64,000 bases of DNA from Colias croceus. Lineage: Eukaryota > Arthropoda > Insecta > Lepidoptera > Pieridae. Under the pieces are notes generated by a model. That model did not search any database, was not told the origin of the DNA, and saw only the letters and a list, made by a program, of their open reading frames with translations. The position numbers were made by a program, and so were the translations under genes. Below are positions 1 to 12,022 of this stretch, piece by piece. Every line of letters starts with the position of its first letter. Position 1 is the stretch's first letter. The stretch is from the NCBI RefSeq assembly GCF_905220415.1, contig NC_059552.1, positions 3,859,001-3,923,000 on the forward strand. The letters are read 5' to 3'.

Positions 1-1374
1 CAACCAAAACAGACATGCAAAAATAACTAAGTATATTGATTATTATAATATTACCTAGTATCGAAAAAAAATATAAACTTATATTGAAATAAAATTAATT
101 TATGAGGGCATTTTGGTTTGAGACTTCAATTAAAATAAGTCTGTACAAAAATCCTATCATTCACGCAAGCCTATATTCTTTAGCCCAATAAATGTCTCTT
201 GATCTCAGTACAGTGAATCATCGCATTGTTTGTCCAAGTGTATTTTTATTTTCGCCTTTCTCATTTGCATAATAAAATGCCAATGTCAACGTATCTGCGA
301 TGTGCGTGCGTTTTACGTCACGCGTCACGTGACAAGAGTTTTCCACACACTGAGTCACGTTGGTGGGACAAGTCATAAGCTATTTTGGTATTTGTGTCTT
401 GAAAAATAATTAGTTATTTAAAATTCGTCTAAAAATATTTGCGGATGACATGGAATTGGGAGACTGAGAATTAGTGTCAGTTTATTATTAGGGAAATATT
501 AAAATTACATACTTCTGTTCTGTATTTATTCTTCATATGGGGGGGTTCTTCATATTATTATTTATGTTTTGTATTTAAGGATTATTGATAATAAGTTTGT
601 AACGATTTATTTAATAATTTACATATTTTTATCTATTTGTGTTATGAAGTTTATGGGTAGACGATAGGTAGAGATAGATGTAACGATTTGAATTTTATGA
701 CACCTAATTGATAAATTATTTTTAACGGATTTTACCTAACAATCGATTAGTCTTCACTCTTCAATCATAGACAACAACAAAATCGCTATTTTCTCATAAA
801 TTACGCACCCACAAACAGAAGGTACTAACCTTGAACCTAGTTGGTGGAAATTTTAGTCGTGCTTTCGACTAACAATGTTCTTATATAACAGAAGCATTGT
901 TACCATATTTTTACACTAGTTTTAAAATAGAAGTAGTGCTTACTCACTCTCTATTTTGAAAACAGGTCACAACTTAAACTCTTGAACAAAGAAACATCGA
1001 AACTGTAATAAAATTTCTATGTTTCTTACGTACGTATCTTTGAAGATATTACGGAGATCAGCTATAAAGAATTAAAAAAATCCCATTAATAATAAAGGAC
1101 CTAATAATTTAACGGTTGCATGAATAATCTTATTTTTATGTAAACAAAGTATTTTTATTTACAATAAGTTCTTTAGTTAGCTTCCGCCATCAACAATTAA
1201 AAACCACTAAAGCGCTCTTATATCAAGTTTACGGTTCTTTTGTCTTGTAATTAAATTTTACTGGTTCGTAACTAACATAAATGACTTTGTTGCTTACTTT
1301 TATGTATTTATTTAATGAAAATGTTACAAAATATAGTTTATATAGAGCTCAGTCTGTAGAAACTTAGTGTTTAT
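1..1374. other. AT-rich non-coding stretch
   Basis: No open frame with recognisable protein similarity on either strand. The only notable patch is the slightly GC-richer segment around 296-365, which carries an E-box palindrome (listed separately). Otherwise it is unstructured AT-rich DNA. Confidence 0.6.
324..333. promoter_or_regulatory. E-box palindrome GTCACGTGAC
   Basis: A perfect 10-bp palindrome with a CACGTG core lies in a small GC-richer patch (about 296-365) that also has ACGTCA and GAGTCACG motifs. The 10-mer equals the CLEAR-type site bound by MITF/TFEB-family bHLH-ZIP factors. A single 10-mer in 64 kb is weak evidence and no adjacent gene is visible, so functional use is a guess. 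Confidence 0.25.
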
Positions 1375-1376
1375 TT

Positions 1377-1440
1377 GAAAGAAAGAAAGAAAGAAAACGT
1401 TTATTTAATGGCACACAGCCTCACAAGGACATTATGAAAA
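1377..1440 (-). repeat. (GAAA)5 microsatellite tail with probable LINE 3' end
   Basis: Five GAAA units (1377-1396) lead into ACGTTTATTTAATGGCACAC. Read on the minus strand this is a stretch ending in AAATAAACGTTTT followed by (CTTT)n. It resembles the microsatellite-tailed 3' ends of CR1/Jockey-group LINEs, such as the one ending at 38377 in this window. The 5' boundary is unclear and no coding part remains. Confidence 0.4.
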
Positions 1441-1441
1441 T

Positions 1442-4400
1442 AATTTATACAATACTATTTATTACTACTATTTTTTATTTGTTCCCCATAGATTGAGATA
1501 AAAGAGAACTTTAAATGTATAATGTGTAACTACGTAAGATCATAAAAACACAATCCTCCTAAGGGAATAACGCTCAATCCTTTTAAAGGGTCGTTCGTAA
1601 AGAAAAAGAACGCAAAGTTAACTTTTGACCTAGTTATGAAAAATCACACATGTAAGACTGCCTGTGTTTACTGTATAAAATCATACAAACATTTATCATA
1701 TCTCACACATCTAATAAGTTAATTAATTTCCACGTAATGTGCTAATAATCCCGTGGAAAACATGATTATCGGAATACCTAAGATATAAATATATAATCGT
1801 CTAAAATATTCGAGTCGTTGATAAGAGTTTATATTATGTTTAAGTTCTTTGTTCCTAAATAACGTGTAACATAACGCTGTTTGAAATTGTGTTATCTAAC
1901 TATAAAAAAATATATCTTTACATCTCATCTCATCAAACTTAAGTCATAGCAGAATATCATATAGTTTCCACAAAGTAAAATATAATGTATTAGTCCGTTT
2001 GTTATGTTTAAAAGTTCCTTATAACAGAATATAAGGAACTTTTAATATTATGTACAAAAAAATTGCGTAATTTTACAAAATTTAAAACGGCCGCGGCCGG
2101 CGCTCCATAAAACAAGGTAGCATCTAATAGCGTCCGAATTAGACAATCCTGTAAATCCCTTAAAAATTTATGACGATCCCGAACACTTAAGTGCCTCAAC
2201 TTTCGATAAATACAAATCCATTCTATTACCTCTCGAAACTTGTTCAATACAGTTGTTACTTCCCACAGGAAAGTTCATAAAATACCCGGATGATTTACAC
2301 TCACGCTTATCCGAAACTCCATTAAGATTAGCTATTCATGTTGTACACCTGATACTTTGAAAGCATTTGACAATGTGGTCGGAAATCGAAGGTATCCTTT
2401 TAGTACTATAGCTTTTTATGGGATCAGAGTGTAGGAACGCATCTGATGAATACGTTTTTTAGGATGATTAAAATTGTATATTGTGCTTAATAAATTGCTT
2501 TGCTTGCCTTGCTTGTTATACCTGATCACTTTTCAATTATACAATAGTCATAGATGTACACAAGAAAGGAATCTTAGCAATGAATAATGAATCCAAGATT
2601 TATATAACATCTATATTCATGTACCATACTAATTATAAAGGGCTGCAGCTTATGACACTATTTCTATTATTATTTTAAAATTAGACGTTATACATATCCA
2701 CTTTATTAATAATTATAAACTTATTATTATTATGTAGAGTTTTGATGAGATGTCCGTGAAAATGATTATTGAATATTACCTTGAAACTAAAGAGATTACG
2801 CGAAGAGCAATTTAATAGATCTTTGAACATTATAATAATATTTCAACCCCTGGGGTAAGTTTTCAGTTTGTGTAGATAAGAGCATTATTATTGTGTGTAG
2901 AATATAATTAAAATAATCCTCTCTACATAATACATATATACAATTAATTTCAGTTATTTATAACCTAAATCAGAAACAATTATGTTATTACGTAGTAGTT
3001 TTTTAATACTTAGTTGATTGTGAATTTTAAGTTACTTGTTAGGTAAAGCGTATATTCATTAATGTAAAGAAATTTAAAATTAAGTTAGGTACCAATGTTG
3101 AAATACTCAATTTACTTGTAAAACTTCCAAGTTACTCAAATGCAGCCAATGCAGCGCCTCTCTAGAGATTAAACTCATGTCTGATATGCCAAATTCAAAC
3201 TATATTTTATTCAGATACCTCCTTTGATTCGTCGCAACTTGTATGAGAAACGATACTTCTACAAATACTTCAGAAATAAATCGATACACTCAGAACTACG
3301 TTACGAACGAAAAGTTAAGAGTAAAGTACTCTAAACAAATGTTGTCATGGAAATTTGATCTTTAAAAGACTCATAAATTAACAATTATATTTGCATATAC
3401 AAAAATATTTTTATTTTTGCTAATTGATTGTTCTTTATAGTATCCGTATTTAATTTTCCTGCTTATTTATTCGAAATGAACATGTTTTATTACAAACAAA
3501 TTAATTTGATCTTCATGACACAACCTACAACATCAAAATCCCAATTAAGTTTGGCAACAGAACTGCAATTAATTATTGTTGATTCTTGGCCTGTCGCTTC
3601 CCCGTAGGTCTGGCCACTAGTACCTATCAATCAAAACGTATTTAAAACACAATAAATACAGACTTATAATGTAAAGAATTCAATAAACAAAGTGTCAATA
3701 TCTAATCTAATTCCCATCGAATGTTTTACACTTTAGTTTTAAACTTGATTATACAATTCTGTAGTCTGTTTAATTAAGCGCCAATAATTTTCCCCGCCAT
3801 AGTGGTAGGGCTTGGCGGCCATGTTGGCACACATGTGTTACGTCATTACACACACTACGTGTACAAGTTATTGATGTGCACTAACTACCTATTTCCCTGA
3901 ACTTGGATTAACGTTACCTATATTTATATTTACTGTTGCATTAAATCTCTCTCATAACTCGCTAAGTACTTTTAAAGAAGCCTAGTTATGAGTAAATGCG
4001 GATTATAAATGTATGAAAGAAGCAATATGGAAAAGTGTGCATGTTTTATAATATTTATGTCAAGAATTTAAAGCACAACTTATAGATTTTTTGTGCTTCA
4101 GCTTCATTCAAAAATATTGATGCCAATTTTTTATAGTACATAACACATTCAAGTAGTTTTATTAAACTTCCAGACAAGATCATATCTATCACATTAACTT
4201 AAAGAACAAAACTCCAATATCATGCAATCACTCGACTCCATTGTCTCTAAATTACCTATAAAGGTACCCATTTTATGTGCCATAAACCCATATTTATCCC
4301 AGACAATACATCGGAACAATCAAATAATAGTTAAGGCGGATCCGCGTGATCGTAATAAATATAACGTTACAACCATTTGGTAGTAACAAAAAATTACGGG

Positions 4401-4944
4401 ACACTTTTTGGCAAACGCGCCGACCCGAGAAAGTTTCGCAATCAACAGAGAGGAAAAACAAGCTATTTTTTAAACCAATTCGGTTGGGGTTGAAAGTTGT
4501 GCAATGGCAATAGCTATGACACATGTTACATGGATATTGGTAATATAGGATGTAGAATTGAGAATTTTTATGCGATTGATTGCGTAAAAATCTTTTATAA
4601 TATATGGAAGTCATTAGAAACTTTTTACTAAATTTAAGTACTTACCTATTTACGTTCATACCTTTGAAGTCACAAAATTGATGACCAGACTACTGAAATT
4701 CCCTTGCGAATGTAATGAAAAAAAGTTTTGGTCCATCAAAGTAAACCAAGGGGATGACAGGTGTTTTAAGGCATAGAATGAGAATAAATATTTCTTAGAA
4801 AATATAATCGAATCGATGAATATTAATGGAAAGACAAGGCAGATGTTTTAGGTGTACCTACTCATTTTTGAAGTGAAAACTTCTTTAGCGGCGTTGGATA
4901 TAAAATCTTAAACTCGCGTCAGGACACGTGGCCTGATCGAAAAA
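1442..4944. other. AT-rich non-coding stretch with one hairpin
   Basis: No gene recognised. An open frame of 79 codons on the minus strand at 2008-2247 overlaps a hairpin and a CG-rich patch (GGCCGCGGCC near 2091) but has no familiar motif. A patch at 3780-3870 holds CGGCCAT and TTACGTCA motifs, which by themselves support no regulatory call. Confidence 0.55.
2008..2045. repeat. Perfect 16-bp inverted repeat, 6-nt loop
   Basis: Arms 2008-2023 (TTAAAAGTTCCTTATA) and 2030-2045 are exact reverse complements around the loop ACAGAA. One of six short-loop inverted repeats in the window. No transposon termini or target duplication are visible around it. Confidence 0.85.
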
Positions 4945-4996
4945 GCGTAAGACGGATGTTTTTTTTTAGCCCTTATATTCCATGCGTAAGACGGAT
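4945..4996 (-). mobile_element. Minute retroposed insertion with 13-bp target-site duplication
   Basis: The 13-mer GCGTAAGACGGAT occurs at 4945-4957 and again at 4984-4996. The 26 bases between (4958-4983) are a G, nine T, then AGCCCTTATATTCCAT. On the minus strand that reads as about 16 nt of unique sequence followed by an A9 tail. An exact 13-bp direct repeat around an oligo(A)-ended insert is the signature of target-primed reverse transcription by a poly(A)-tailed LINE, here an extremely 5'-truncated event. The source family cannot be named from 16 bases. Confidence 0.7.
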
Positions 4997-7900
4997 ACCA
5001 TTCCAAAATATCAAACATGCTGAACGTTAATAATCAAGTTTTCACTTCTGCCGGCACTCCCGGAGTGCAACCCGTCTTTTTTTATCAATTTTAAGTTTTA
5101 TCTAATAGGTCTGCAAGACAGAACATTAATCTAAAAATACCAATTTTTTTAATCATGTCTGGGACAGCATAACTTTCGCTCATTGCTTCGCGATCCTCCC
5201 AACAATGTTATAGCAAAATTATTTAAAGCTAGAGCTGATAATTTATGTAAAGAAATTGAGTGTTATTCCTTGTCATTAGCAAAATCTTTTTTGTGGCTTG
5301 AAACTTTTCAATTTAAGAGTAGCCGGACAATTGCGGTGTTCCTTTGAAGTTTATTTAAAAAGTAGCTCTATAAAGGTAAATGAAATTTCCTAAGTTTAGG
5401 GTCCATCGAAGACATTAAACAAAAAAGGGCCGTAATGTGATTTAAGGCGCAGGACAGACGTGCCACGTTAATCTCGGCTAGCTCCCTCGGGTGTGATTCC
5501 CACTTCCTGAAAAGTACGTGATTTCTTCTGTGTGCCTTAAATATTATTATTTACACTTTTTTCAACATGTTCTGATGATCAGCGTTTATTACGGAGAAAA
5601 ATGTTCAATGTTATAATAAAACATGGGTCGCATGGGGTTTCAAAAATTTGCGCGGTCGGCGCTACGCTTATAAAAGTAGTACACGAATACTCGTACGTAA
5701 AAACTTTAATTCAATGAATTTTCATGATTTAGTAAAATGTGCTTTGATTCATTATATTTTTTTTACTTATTTTACTAGCTGTTGAAGTAGGTGTAGTAGA
5801 AAAACACATAGCTACTAAAATGCTAAAATTACACATCCGGCCAACAACCCACAACATACATTCACGACGAGGGAATACATACATACTATAATCTGGTATT
5901 TAAACATAGAGGCGACCGGCTAGGCGCAACAAAAGACCTTTTTGTTTGATATCAGTTTACAAGATCGCGTTACAAAACACAATAAGTCTTCGTAATAATG
6001 TCAGAGGTTAACGGAATACACTTAAGTGGACATCTCATCTTTCCATATGACTCACCCATAACACCGTAATTATAATTTTGATACATAGTAATACCCTTTT
6101 AAATTACCTTCATATTTTAGCGTTCGTTACAAAGTTTCACTGACACGCGCTTAATTAGGTTTATGATTAATTTCTGAATGGTAGCGCAATATTATATTTT
6201 ACAGTTCTGAATTAATTGCTAGCGACCACACGATTATAATATATATTAAATATAGAAGTTGTTGGAATAAATTTAATTTAATGAAACCAGAAACAATAAG
6301 GAGGGACTCAGTAGATTCTTCTATAAAAAGGCAGGTCAAAATACGAGTTGTCAGTTGCTTGAAAGTTGTAGCGATAAGGCTCCTCAGTTATAAATAAACA
6401 CTATAAAAGAAAAGTCAATCACACGAAATAAAAAATTATAATTATAACAAGGGTGTACTTAAATACCTTTAGAACTTCACCGCTACGCCAATTGAATTCT
6501 CCTTACCTGTAAAAAAGGCTCTCATGAATATTCTTTAGAAGCTTTAACTAAAACTTTATTGAAAGGCAATGGCGGCCGACGGATAAAGCCGGTGTCCTAT
6601 AGAGTGCTTATAAAACGTCGAGTTCGTTATTAAAGATGAAATACAATTTAAGAAGGTGAAAGAACTATAAATCACATCAATTAATAATGTTTAGTTTAAT
6701 ATACAAAGATAAGTCAATTAAACGCTATTACTTGCCTCTCATGTATAAAAAATATATCAAATATCTCTAGTTTTTTTCAAACCTTCCGTTGATTAGTTTT
6801 TATCTGTCTAAAAACTAATCAACGGAAGGCCACTACCATAGTAAATTTTGCAAACTTAATTTATGAACTCTCCTGTTCAGTAAATGGTTTTAGACAAAGT
6901 AGAACAGCGTCAGGTTTACGTGCAATTTTGCTAAAATATGCTAATATAGTTTATCTAGACTCTCATTATTTGCATAATTTGAATTGGAAATTTCACCACC
7001 ACTTTTTAAACTCTCAAATGCTTTTAAGATCATTACAGTTTGTTTTCAAACATTTTACATTGGAATGTTTAATAGGAAATTTCCTGTCTCTCTGTGTCTG
7101 TTTTTACATTAACAACCGAATTCATTTAAAAAACTTAGACATTTAAAAAAACGTAAATCAAAATTAGTGTAAATATTTTTTTTTTCATTCCACTTTACTT
7201 TAAGTATAAAAGCGGGTCGAAAATGTGTAGAATAAATGAACATGTGGTCATTAGAATGTAAGTACAATATCGTCTCTATCTATCTAACAGTTTCGACTTA
7301 AAATAAATTATACAGGACTTTTTATCAGTTTTAAAGCATAACTCATGTATCGATCGTTTTTGTATTCTATAATCAATGATCTTTCTTTAAAACAACAATC
7401 ACAAAAACACAATGTGAAACTAAGAAAAGATTTTATAACAGTTCAATCTAACACCAGTATGCATAATAACAGCATTCCTTTTAAACATAATCCAGCACAT
7501 TGTGTACTACAAACAATCCAAATTGCGAACAAAATACAGATAATCCCATAACACGCTTATTATCCTAATAGATAACATTGGATATCGCAAAGTAACGGTG
7601 ACAGGCTGGTAAGGTAACGAGATACGTGATTAATTGTGGTTACCATCGATTATGACGTTGACGACATAATGAACCAACTGCAACGCCCCAATTAGTCTTA
7701 TCATATTGTTATCCTACGCCCTTGAGGAGCGTGTATTTAAACGGATATTTTTTGAGATAATAATCAATGTGCAAAAATAGCGAAAAATATATTTTTGAAT
7801 TAAATTATGACAGTTTTTTAAGCATTTTTTTGTGTTTTGTCTCTTCTTCAATGCTTAAATATTGCGTTATTTGTTTTATAGTACAATTTCAATGCAATTT

Positions 7901-8956
7901 TTAAATAAAAAAAAATTGCCTGGATCATTCATAACGTTCAGAACTTAATACGGAGAAAGCGGTATATTGCTCAACTTCAATTCACAAACTATAGCACTAT
8001 GAAAATGATTATATCATACTCATCAATTTCCTTTAAAATACATTATAGGCAGCCCTAAGGGAGCAATCCGCCATTACCGAACCCTTAGTTAATAGTTCCG
8101 TACATTGTGAAGCAAGCTCGCATATTCACCACCTATTAATGATACAAGTACAACAATTTGCATCACTTTGTATGAATCAAGCGATGACTCTCACTTCCCA
8201 TGTCCTTAGCCAGGTTTCGAGACCTTTGAAGTTACGTACTTTACCATCTTGACTCACAGCATCTACGTATAAGGAAATTCCAAGGAAACATTATGTGGTA
8301 CGTAGTGTCGCATCATTGCAAATATTTGCAACGTCATTGTTAAGGACTATTCTCGTGTGGCATGAAATAATAATAAATTGTTTGTTTGAACTCGCTTATC
8401 TCAGGAACTACTGGTCCTATTTGAATAATTCTTACAGCGTTAGATAGCTTATTTATCGAGGAAGGCTATATATACTATCACGATAACATCAATAGGAGCT
8501 GAGTAATGCGGGTAAAACTATAATTAACACAGCTAGTACACAATAATTAATTGGTCACAATGATTGACGCTTGAGTGATTTGCCGATTCATTTTATTTTA
8601 GGCAATTCATCGACAGTTAATTATCAATTAAACTCATTATTTCAATTTTATTGCATTTACCAATAATTTTCGAATATCGAGAAGATTAAATGAAAATTAA
8701 TATCAAAAAGATTAAATTCACTTAAATTATATCATGGTAATAAATGAAATGCTGAAATTAAAATGATGCAATTTAATTATTACCATTGTCAACCGAAATA
8801 ATGAAATGTAATTCCATATCAATTAGTATTGTAGTAATGCAGTAGATATGTGATAGCTGTAGCTTTGTAAAAGTATGATTTCTTAGGACTAGATAATTGT
8901 TATGTTAGTGAATTCGACATTAAAATCCTAGAAAAGAATGTTGTGCTATAATATGT
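4997..8956. other. AT-rich non-coding stretch
   Basis: No recognisable gene. Open frames at 6928-7146 and 7345-7551 on the plus strand are low-complexity and unlike known domains. GCACTCCCGGAGTGC at about 5053 is a small palindrome. A patch at 7610-7700 combines ATTAATTG and TGTGGTTACC (homeodomain-like and Runt-like cores) but gives only motif-level support for an enhancer. Confidence 0.5.
6782..6829. repeat. Perfect 20-bp inverted repeat, 8-nt loop
   Basis: Left arm 6782-6801 (CCTTCCGTTGATTAGTTTTT) and right arm 6810-6829 are exact reverse complements separated by ATCTGTCT. RNA from either strand would fold into a strong hairpin. No flanking duplication or transposon end motif is seen. Confidence 0.9.
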
Positions 8957-8960
8957 TTAA
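8957..8960. repeat. TTAA target-site duplication (left)
   Basis: TTAA directly abuts the left terminal inverted repeat. The matching copy is 10091-10094. Confidence 0.85.
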
Positions 8961-10090
8961 CCTTCCAGCGGTCGCGCGCGGTCTCTGAGTCCGCAACGAA
9001 CTTGTTTTAGTCAATATACTGAAACTGTAAACAATAGACGCTTGCGCTTCCGTGATACCTTCGAGGGGGTGAGGTAGCACCTCTCAGTAGACCTGTGACA
9101 TTCGTCGCATGTACACGTGTTTTCTTATTTGTGTTTGCGGTCTCAGATTCCGCGCGCGACCGATTGTGTTCCAGAACAATCCAGTGCAATTAAACCGAAG
9201 CTGAGGTAAATATTTTATGTTTTTTTGTATCTTATTGTTACTTTTTATGCTTTAGACTATAATAATATAAAAGTATAGTTTTAACAATGTATTTTTGTTG
9301 TAGACAATGAATTACGAAGACTTAGAACGTCGAATATCTCGCATGTTAGAGGAGGTGGAATCAGAAGATCTTCGATGACGTTTCGGACCAAGAAGACGAC
9401 CCAATAGAAATTTCTCCAGCACAGGATGAGTGTGTTCAATCAGACGCTGAGCTTAGTGAAAAAGAACCGCAAAACAAAGTATAGTTGTTTCAAATGTGGA
9501 AAACACAGGTGTCTAGAACATGTGATTGTTATATGCCGAGAATGTTCATTTCCAGTAGATATTATGGACACTAATGACGAATAGTTTATTATAGTTATTC
9601 TAAATAAAAATTAGTAGTTTTTAGGTATGTTTTCTTTATTTCATTTTATTATAATTTAGATTATTCTAGAACTTTATGTAAAATGATCTCAAAAATAGAT
9701 GTCATTTTAGAGTTCCTATTACACAGTGCCAATTGATGATGAATGTGATTTATTTCTAAGATAATTATAGTCAAGTTTATAAGTTGTTAATTGTAAAAAA
9801 GAAAATTCCATTTTGTTTTGTTTAATGTTGATTTATAACGGTGATTTCCACCCAGAGTCAAAAATTTTGAGTTTTTATAGACCTTTGTTCTATTAAGTAC
9901 AAATAAAAGAAGTAATGAGTAATTAAATTGTTTTTATTTTATTTCACATGTTTAAGACCTCTTTTTAATCATGTGCTATACAATAAGTCGAAATATACAT
10001 TTGTTTTCCTAAACGAGACACTTAAATTTGCGGAATCACAGACCGCGCGCGACTGCTTGTGTTCGGCGCAAGGGTGCGACCGCTGAAAGG
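8961..10090 (+). mobile_element. piggyBac-like element, internally deleted
   Basis: The element is bounded by TTAA on both sides (8957-8960 and 10091-10094), the target duplication specific to piggyBac. Its ends are terminal inverted repeats: CCTTCCAGCGGTCGC at 8961-8975 and GCGACCGCTGAAAGG at 10076-10090, with one mismatch. A 26-bp subterminal motif is found at 8969-8994 (inverted), 9137-9162 and 10030-10055. At 1130 bp it is about half the usual 2.2-2.5 kb of autonomous members. Most of the transposase gene is missing, and only N- and C-terminal scraps remain (9307-9584). It could have moved only with transposase supplied by a relative. Confidence 0.88.
9307..9584 (+). pseudogene. piggyBac transposase relic: N-terminus joined to C-terminal zinc finger
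   Basis: An ATG at 9307 opens an acidic N-terminal segment (MNYEDLERRISRML...) that reaches a stop at 9376-9378. The next frame, from 9374, continues an acidic Asp/Glu/Ser-rich tract typical of piggyBac transposase N-termini and stops at 9482-9484, so there is a frameshift. A third stretch, about 9470-9584, encodes a Cys-rich end (CFKCGKHRCLEH then CRECSFPVD) like the C-terminal cross-brace zinc finger of the family. The whole DDD catalytic core is absent. The deletion junction lies near 9470-9480. About 90 codons remain of a usual 550-600. Family assignment rests mainly on the flanking TTAA and inverted repeats; the protein scraps agree with it. Confidence 0.75.
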
Positions 10091-10094
10091 TTAA
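10091..10094. repeat. TTAA target-site duplication (right)
   Basis: TTAA directly follows the right terminal inverted repeat and pairs with 8957-8960. Confidence 0.85.
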
Positions 10095-10571
10095 CTGCAC
10101 CGCGTTACATATTAATATGCTTAATATATGTATCATTTTAATAAATCTCACATTATAACGTCAACACATTAATGTTTTCATTACATACACAACCTTGAGG
10201 TATTAATCGAAATAAAAAGCAATTTAGCGGGGGATTCTCGCATATAAATCTATCCGGTAATACGTGGAACTCGTAATGACCCGTCATCTGCTTGTAATTG
10301 CGTTTCCGCTGAAAAAATGCTTAATTGTTTCACGCACGTAGCCATCAAATTCTAATATTCAGTAATGATGTTTGTTATAAAACATGGCGGAGTAAAAAAG
10401 CAAAATATTTGATCATTTCTGATTTCATGATACATATAAAACTGTCATATAAAACAGTCATGCTTTATTTAAATATATTTTTAACACAAAGATGTTCGTT
10501 AGACGTTCAAAATGATACAAATACACTTTTAAACTTTAAAAATATATGCGATAATGCTATATGAATTATTA
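10095..10571. other. Non-coding spacer between piggyBac and MITE
   Basis: Open frame 10325-10564 on the plus strand is AT-driven, shows no known motif and ends just before the next element. Nothing else seen. Confidence 0.5.
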
Positions 10572-10574
10572 TAA

Positions 10575-10830
10575 GGGCCGATTTTTCGAATATCGTATTA
10601 AACAACCATTTTACCTTTATGGTACCTAATTATTTTTGCATGCTTGTATTGGCTGAACAGGTTTGTGCTTTATTAATATAATTGTATCACCATTGAATAC
10701 CATGTTTAAAGCAAAATAAAGATTTTATTTATTTATTTATTTATTTAAAAATGTGTTACTTGCCCACTTTTTGACAGGTTAATACTTTATTGGACGGATA
10801 AGATTTATTCAAGGATTGAAAAATCAGCCC
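10575..10830. mobile_element. MITE, PIF/Harbinger-like, with nested LINE tail
   Basis: Terminal inverted repeats GGGCCGATTTTTC (10575-10587) and its near-complement GAAAAATCAGCCC (10818-10830), one mismatch, are flanked by TAA at 10572-10574 and 10831-10833. A three-base TWA duplication with G-rich inverted ends fits PIF/Harbinger. Of the 256 bp, roughly 108 belong to a nested retroelement end. No transposase coding remains. Alternative: another superfamily that happens to sit in TAA; a search against Lepidoptera MITE libraries would settle it. Confidence 0.65.
10638..10745 (+). mobile_element. 5'-truncated LINE/SINE 3' end with (ATTT)n tail, nested in MITE
   Basis: A block ending AATAAAGATTTTATTTATTTATT, with further TTTA units, has the AATAAA signal followed by a short-unit tail seen at the 3' ends of many insect non-LTR elements. 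It lies inside the 10575-10830 MITE, so it arrived later. The left boundary is approximate and I could not find a clear target duplication. Confidence 0.5.
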
Positions 10831-10833
10831 TAA

Positions 10834-12004
10834 GTAATATAAATGCTTCCATTTGCAAATTATGTAATTACTATAGACATTATATTTTTATTATGGTAAT
10901 ACTTCAGGTTCTTACACAAATAGTATGAACTCGGTTTTATCTGAATAAAAATAAAAAAAGCCTAGAATTATTATAATAAATAATATAAAAGTCCTTTCAA
11001 ATGTTTTAATTATAATAATGGATTAACTGTTCGTACTAGCATTGTAACAAAACAATGCCGTATTTTCAATTACTAAGCATCCGTTGAACAATAGTTTTAA
11101 AAGCAATTTCTGTTATCCTGTAGGTACTTATTTTTTATAATGGCTACAGGAGTTAAGTATTATTTTGTAAGCAATGTATTGTACAACAGCTTGAGTTTAT
11201 TTTCCTCGATATAGTTTAAAATGTAGCTTATTTGTGGCATCTATGGCATTATTTATGTGACATAGTTATGAATATCTATTGTGCTGCCAACCTAAAAGGA
11301 AAATATCGAAGGACCAAAGGGCTCAACTATGGCCACGGGCTTCTTTCCCCAATCGATCTTCAATGAAAGTATAATAATTTCGAAGGACCATTATTAGATA
11401 TCTCTATTAAATTCTAACTCTGGAAAAATACCTGTTTGATATTAAATATAATTGATATTATATATAATACCGGTCTTTGAAAACAAATTAAGCTAACACC
11501 CACAGTATAAGCTATACCCACACAAAAATCGATTGTATCCAATAATAATATTGTTCTGCGTAGGTACTTTCATCTTTACTTTACTTTGCCAAACGTGCCT
11601 TACTCCTAAAAATAATAATAAAATATTTATCTTCCATATTTGCTTATAAAATCCCTATCAACGACAAATCCAAAAATTAATTTCTCCATGCTGAGTCATC
11701 TCCAAATATACCTTGCTTGAATAACGTTTTCAAATCCGGATTATATTTTCATGCGGGCAAAATGTATTTTATATTTATCGTAGCTGACCGGACGTTTTTT
11801 GCCGACAATGGCTGATACCTCTTACAGGGGAGATTGTGCGTAATGGATGCTGTAATGATGTGCCTTTATAACGAATTCAGATGACCGGACGCCTTTTCAG
11901 GTTTCACAAAATGTGTAATAAAGTCCGTCATGATTTTATATTGTCTAGCCGAAGATTATATTGAGTTGTTGAAGATGTTAGACTACCTACATAAGGTAAC
12001 CCTG
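10834..12004. other. AT-rich non-coding stretch
   Basis: No gene seen. TCGAAGGACCA is repeated at 11306-11316 and 11380-11390, 63 bp apart, without other element features. It ends in the TAA microsatellite that hosts the next element. Confidence 0.5.
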
Positions 12005-12022
12005 TAATAATAATAATAATAA
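12005..12022. repeat. (TAA)6 microsatellite, 5' flank of Dong-like element
   Basis: Six TAA units directly abut the C-rich 5' end of the retrotransposon. A matching TAA run follows the 3' end (16634-16645), as expected for an element that inserts into TAA repeats. Confidence 0.85.

Noticed and set aside
3780..3870. GGCCAT/GCCAT words suggesting a Polycomb response element
   Set aside because: Only two short motif matches, no GAGA or other partner sites.
11306..11390. Direct repeat TCGAAGGACCA 63 bp apart as a possible target duplication
   Set aside because: The intervening sequence has neither a poly(A)/microsatellite tail nor inverted ends.
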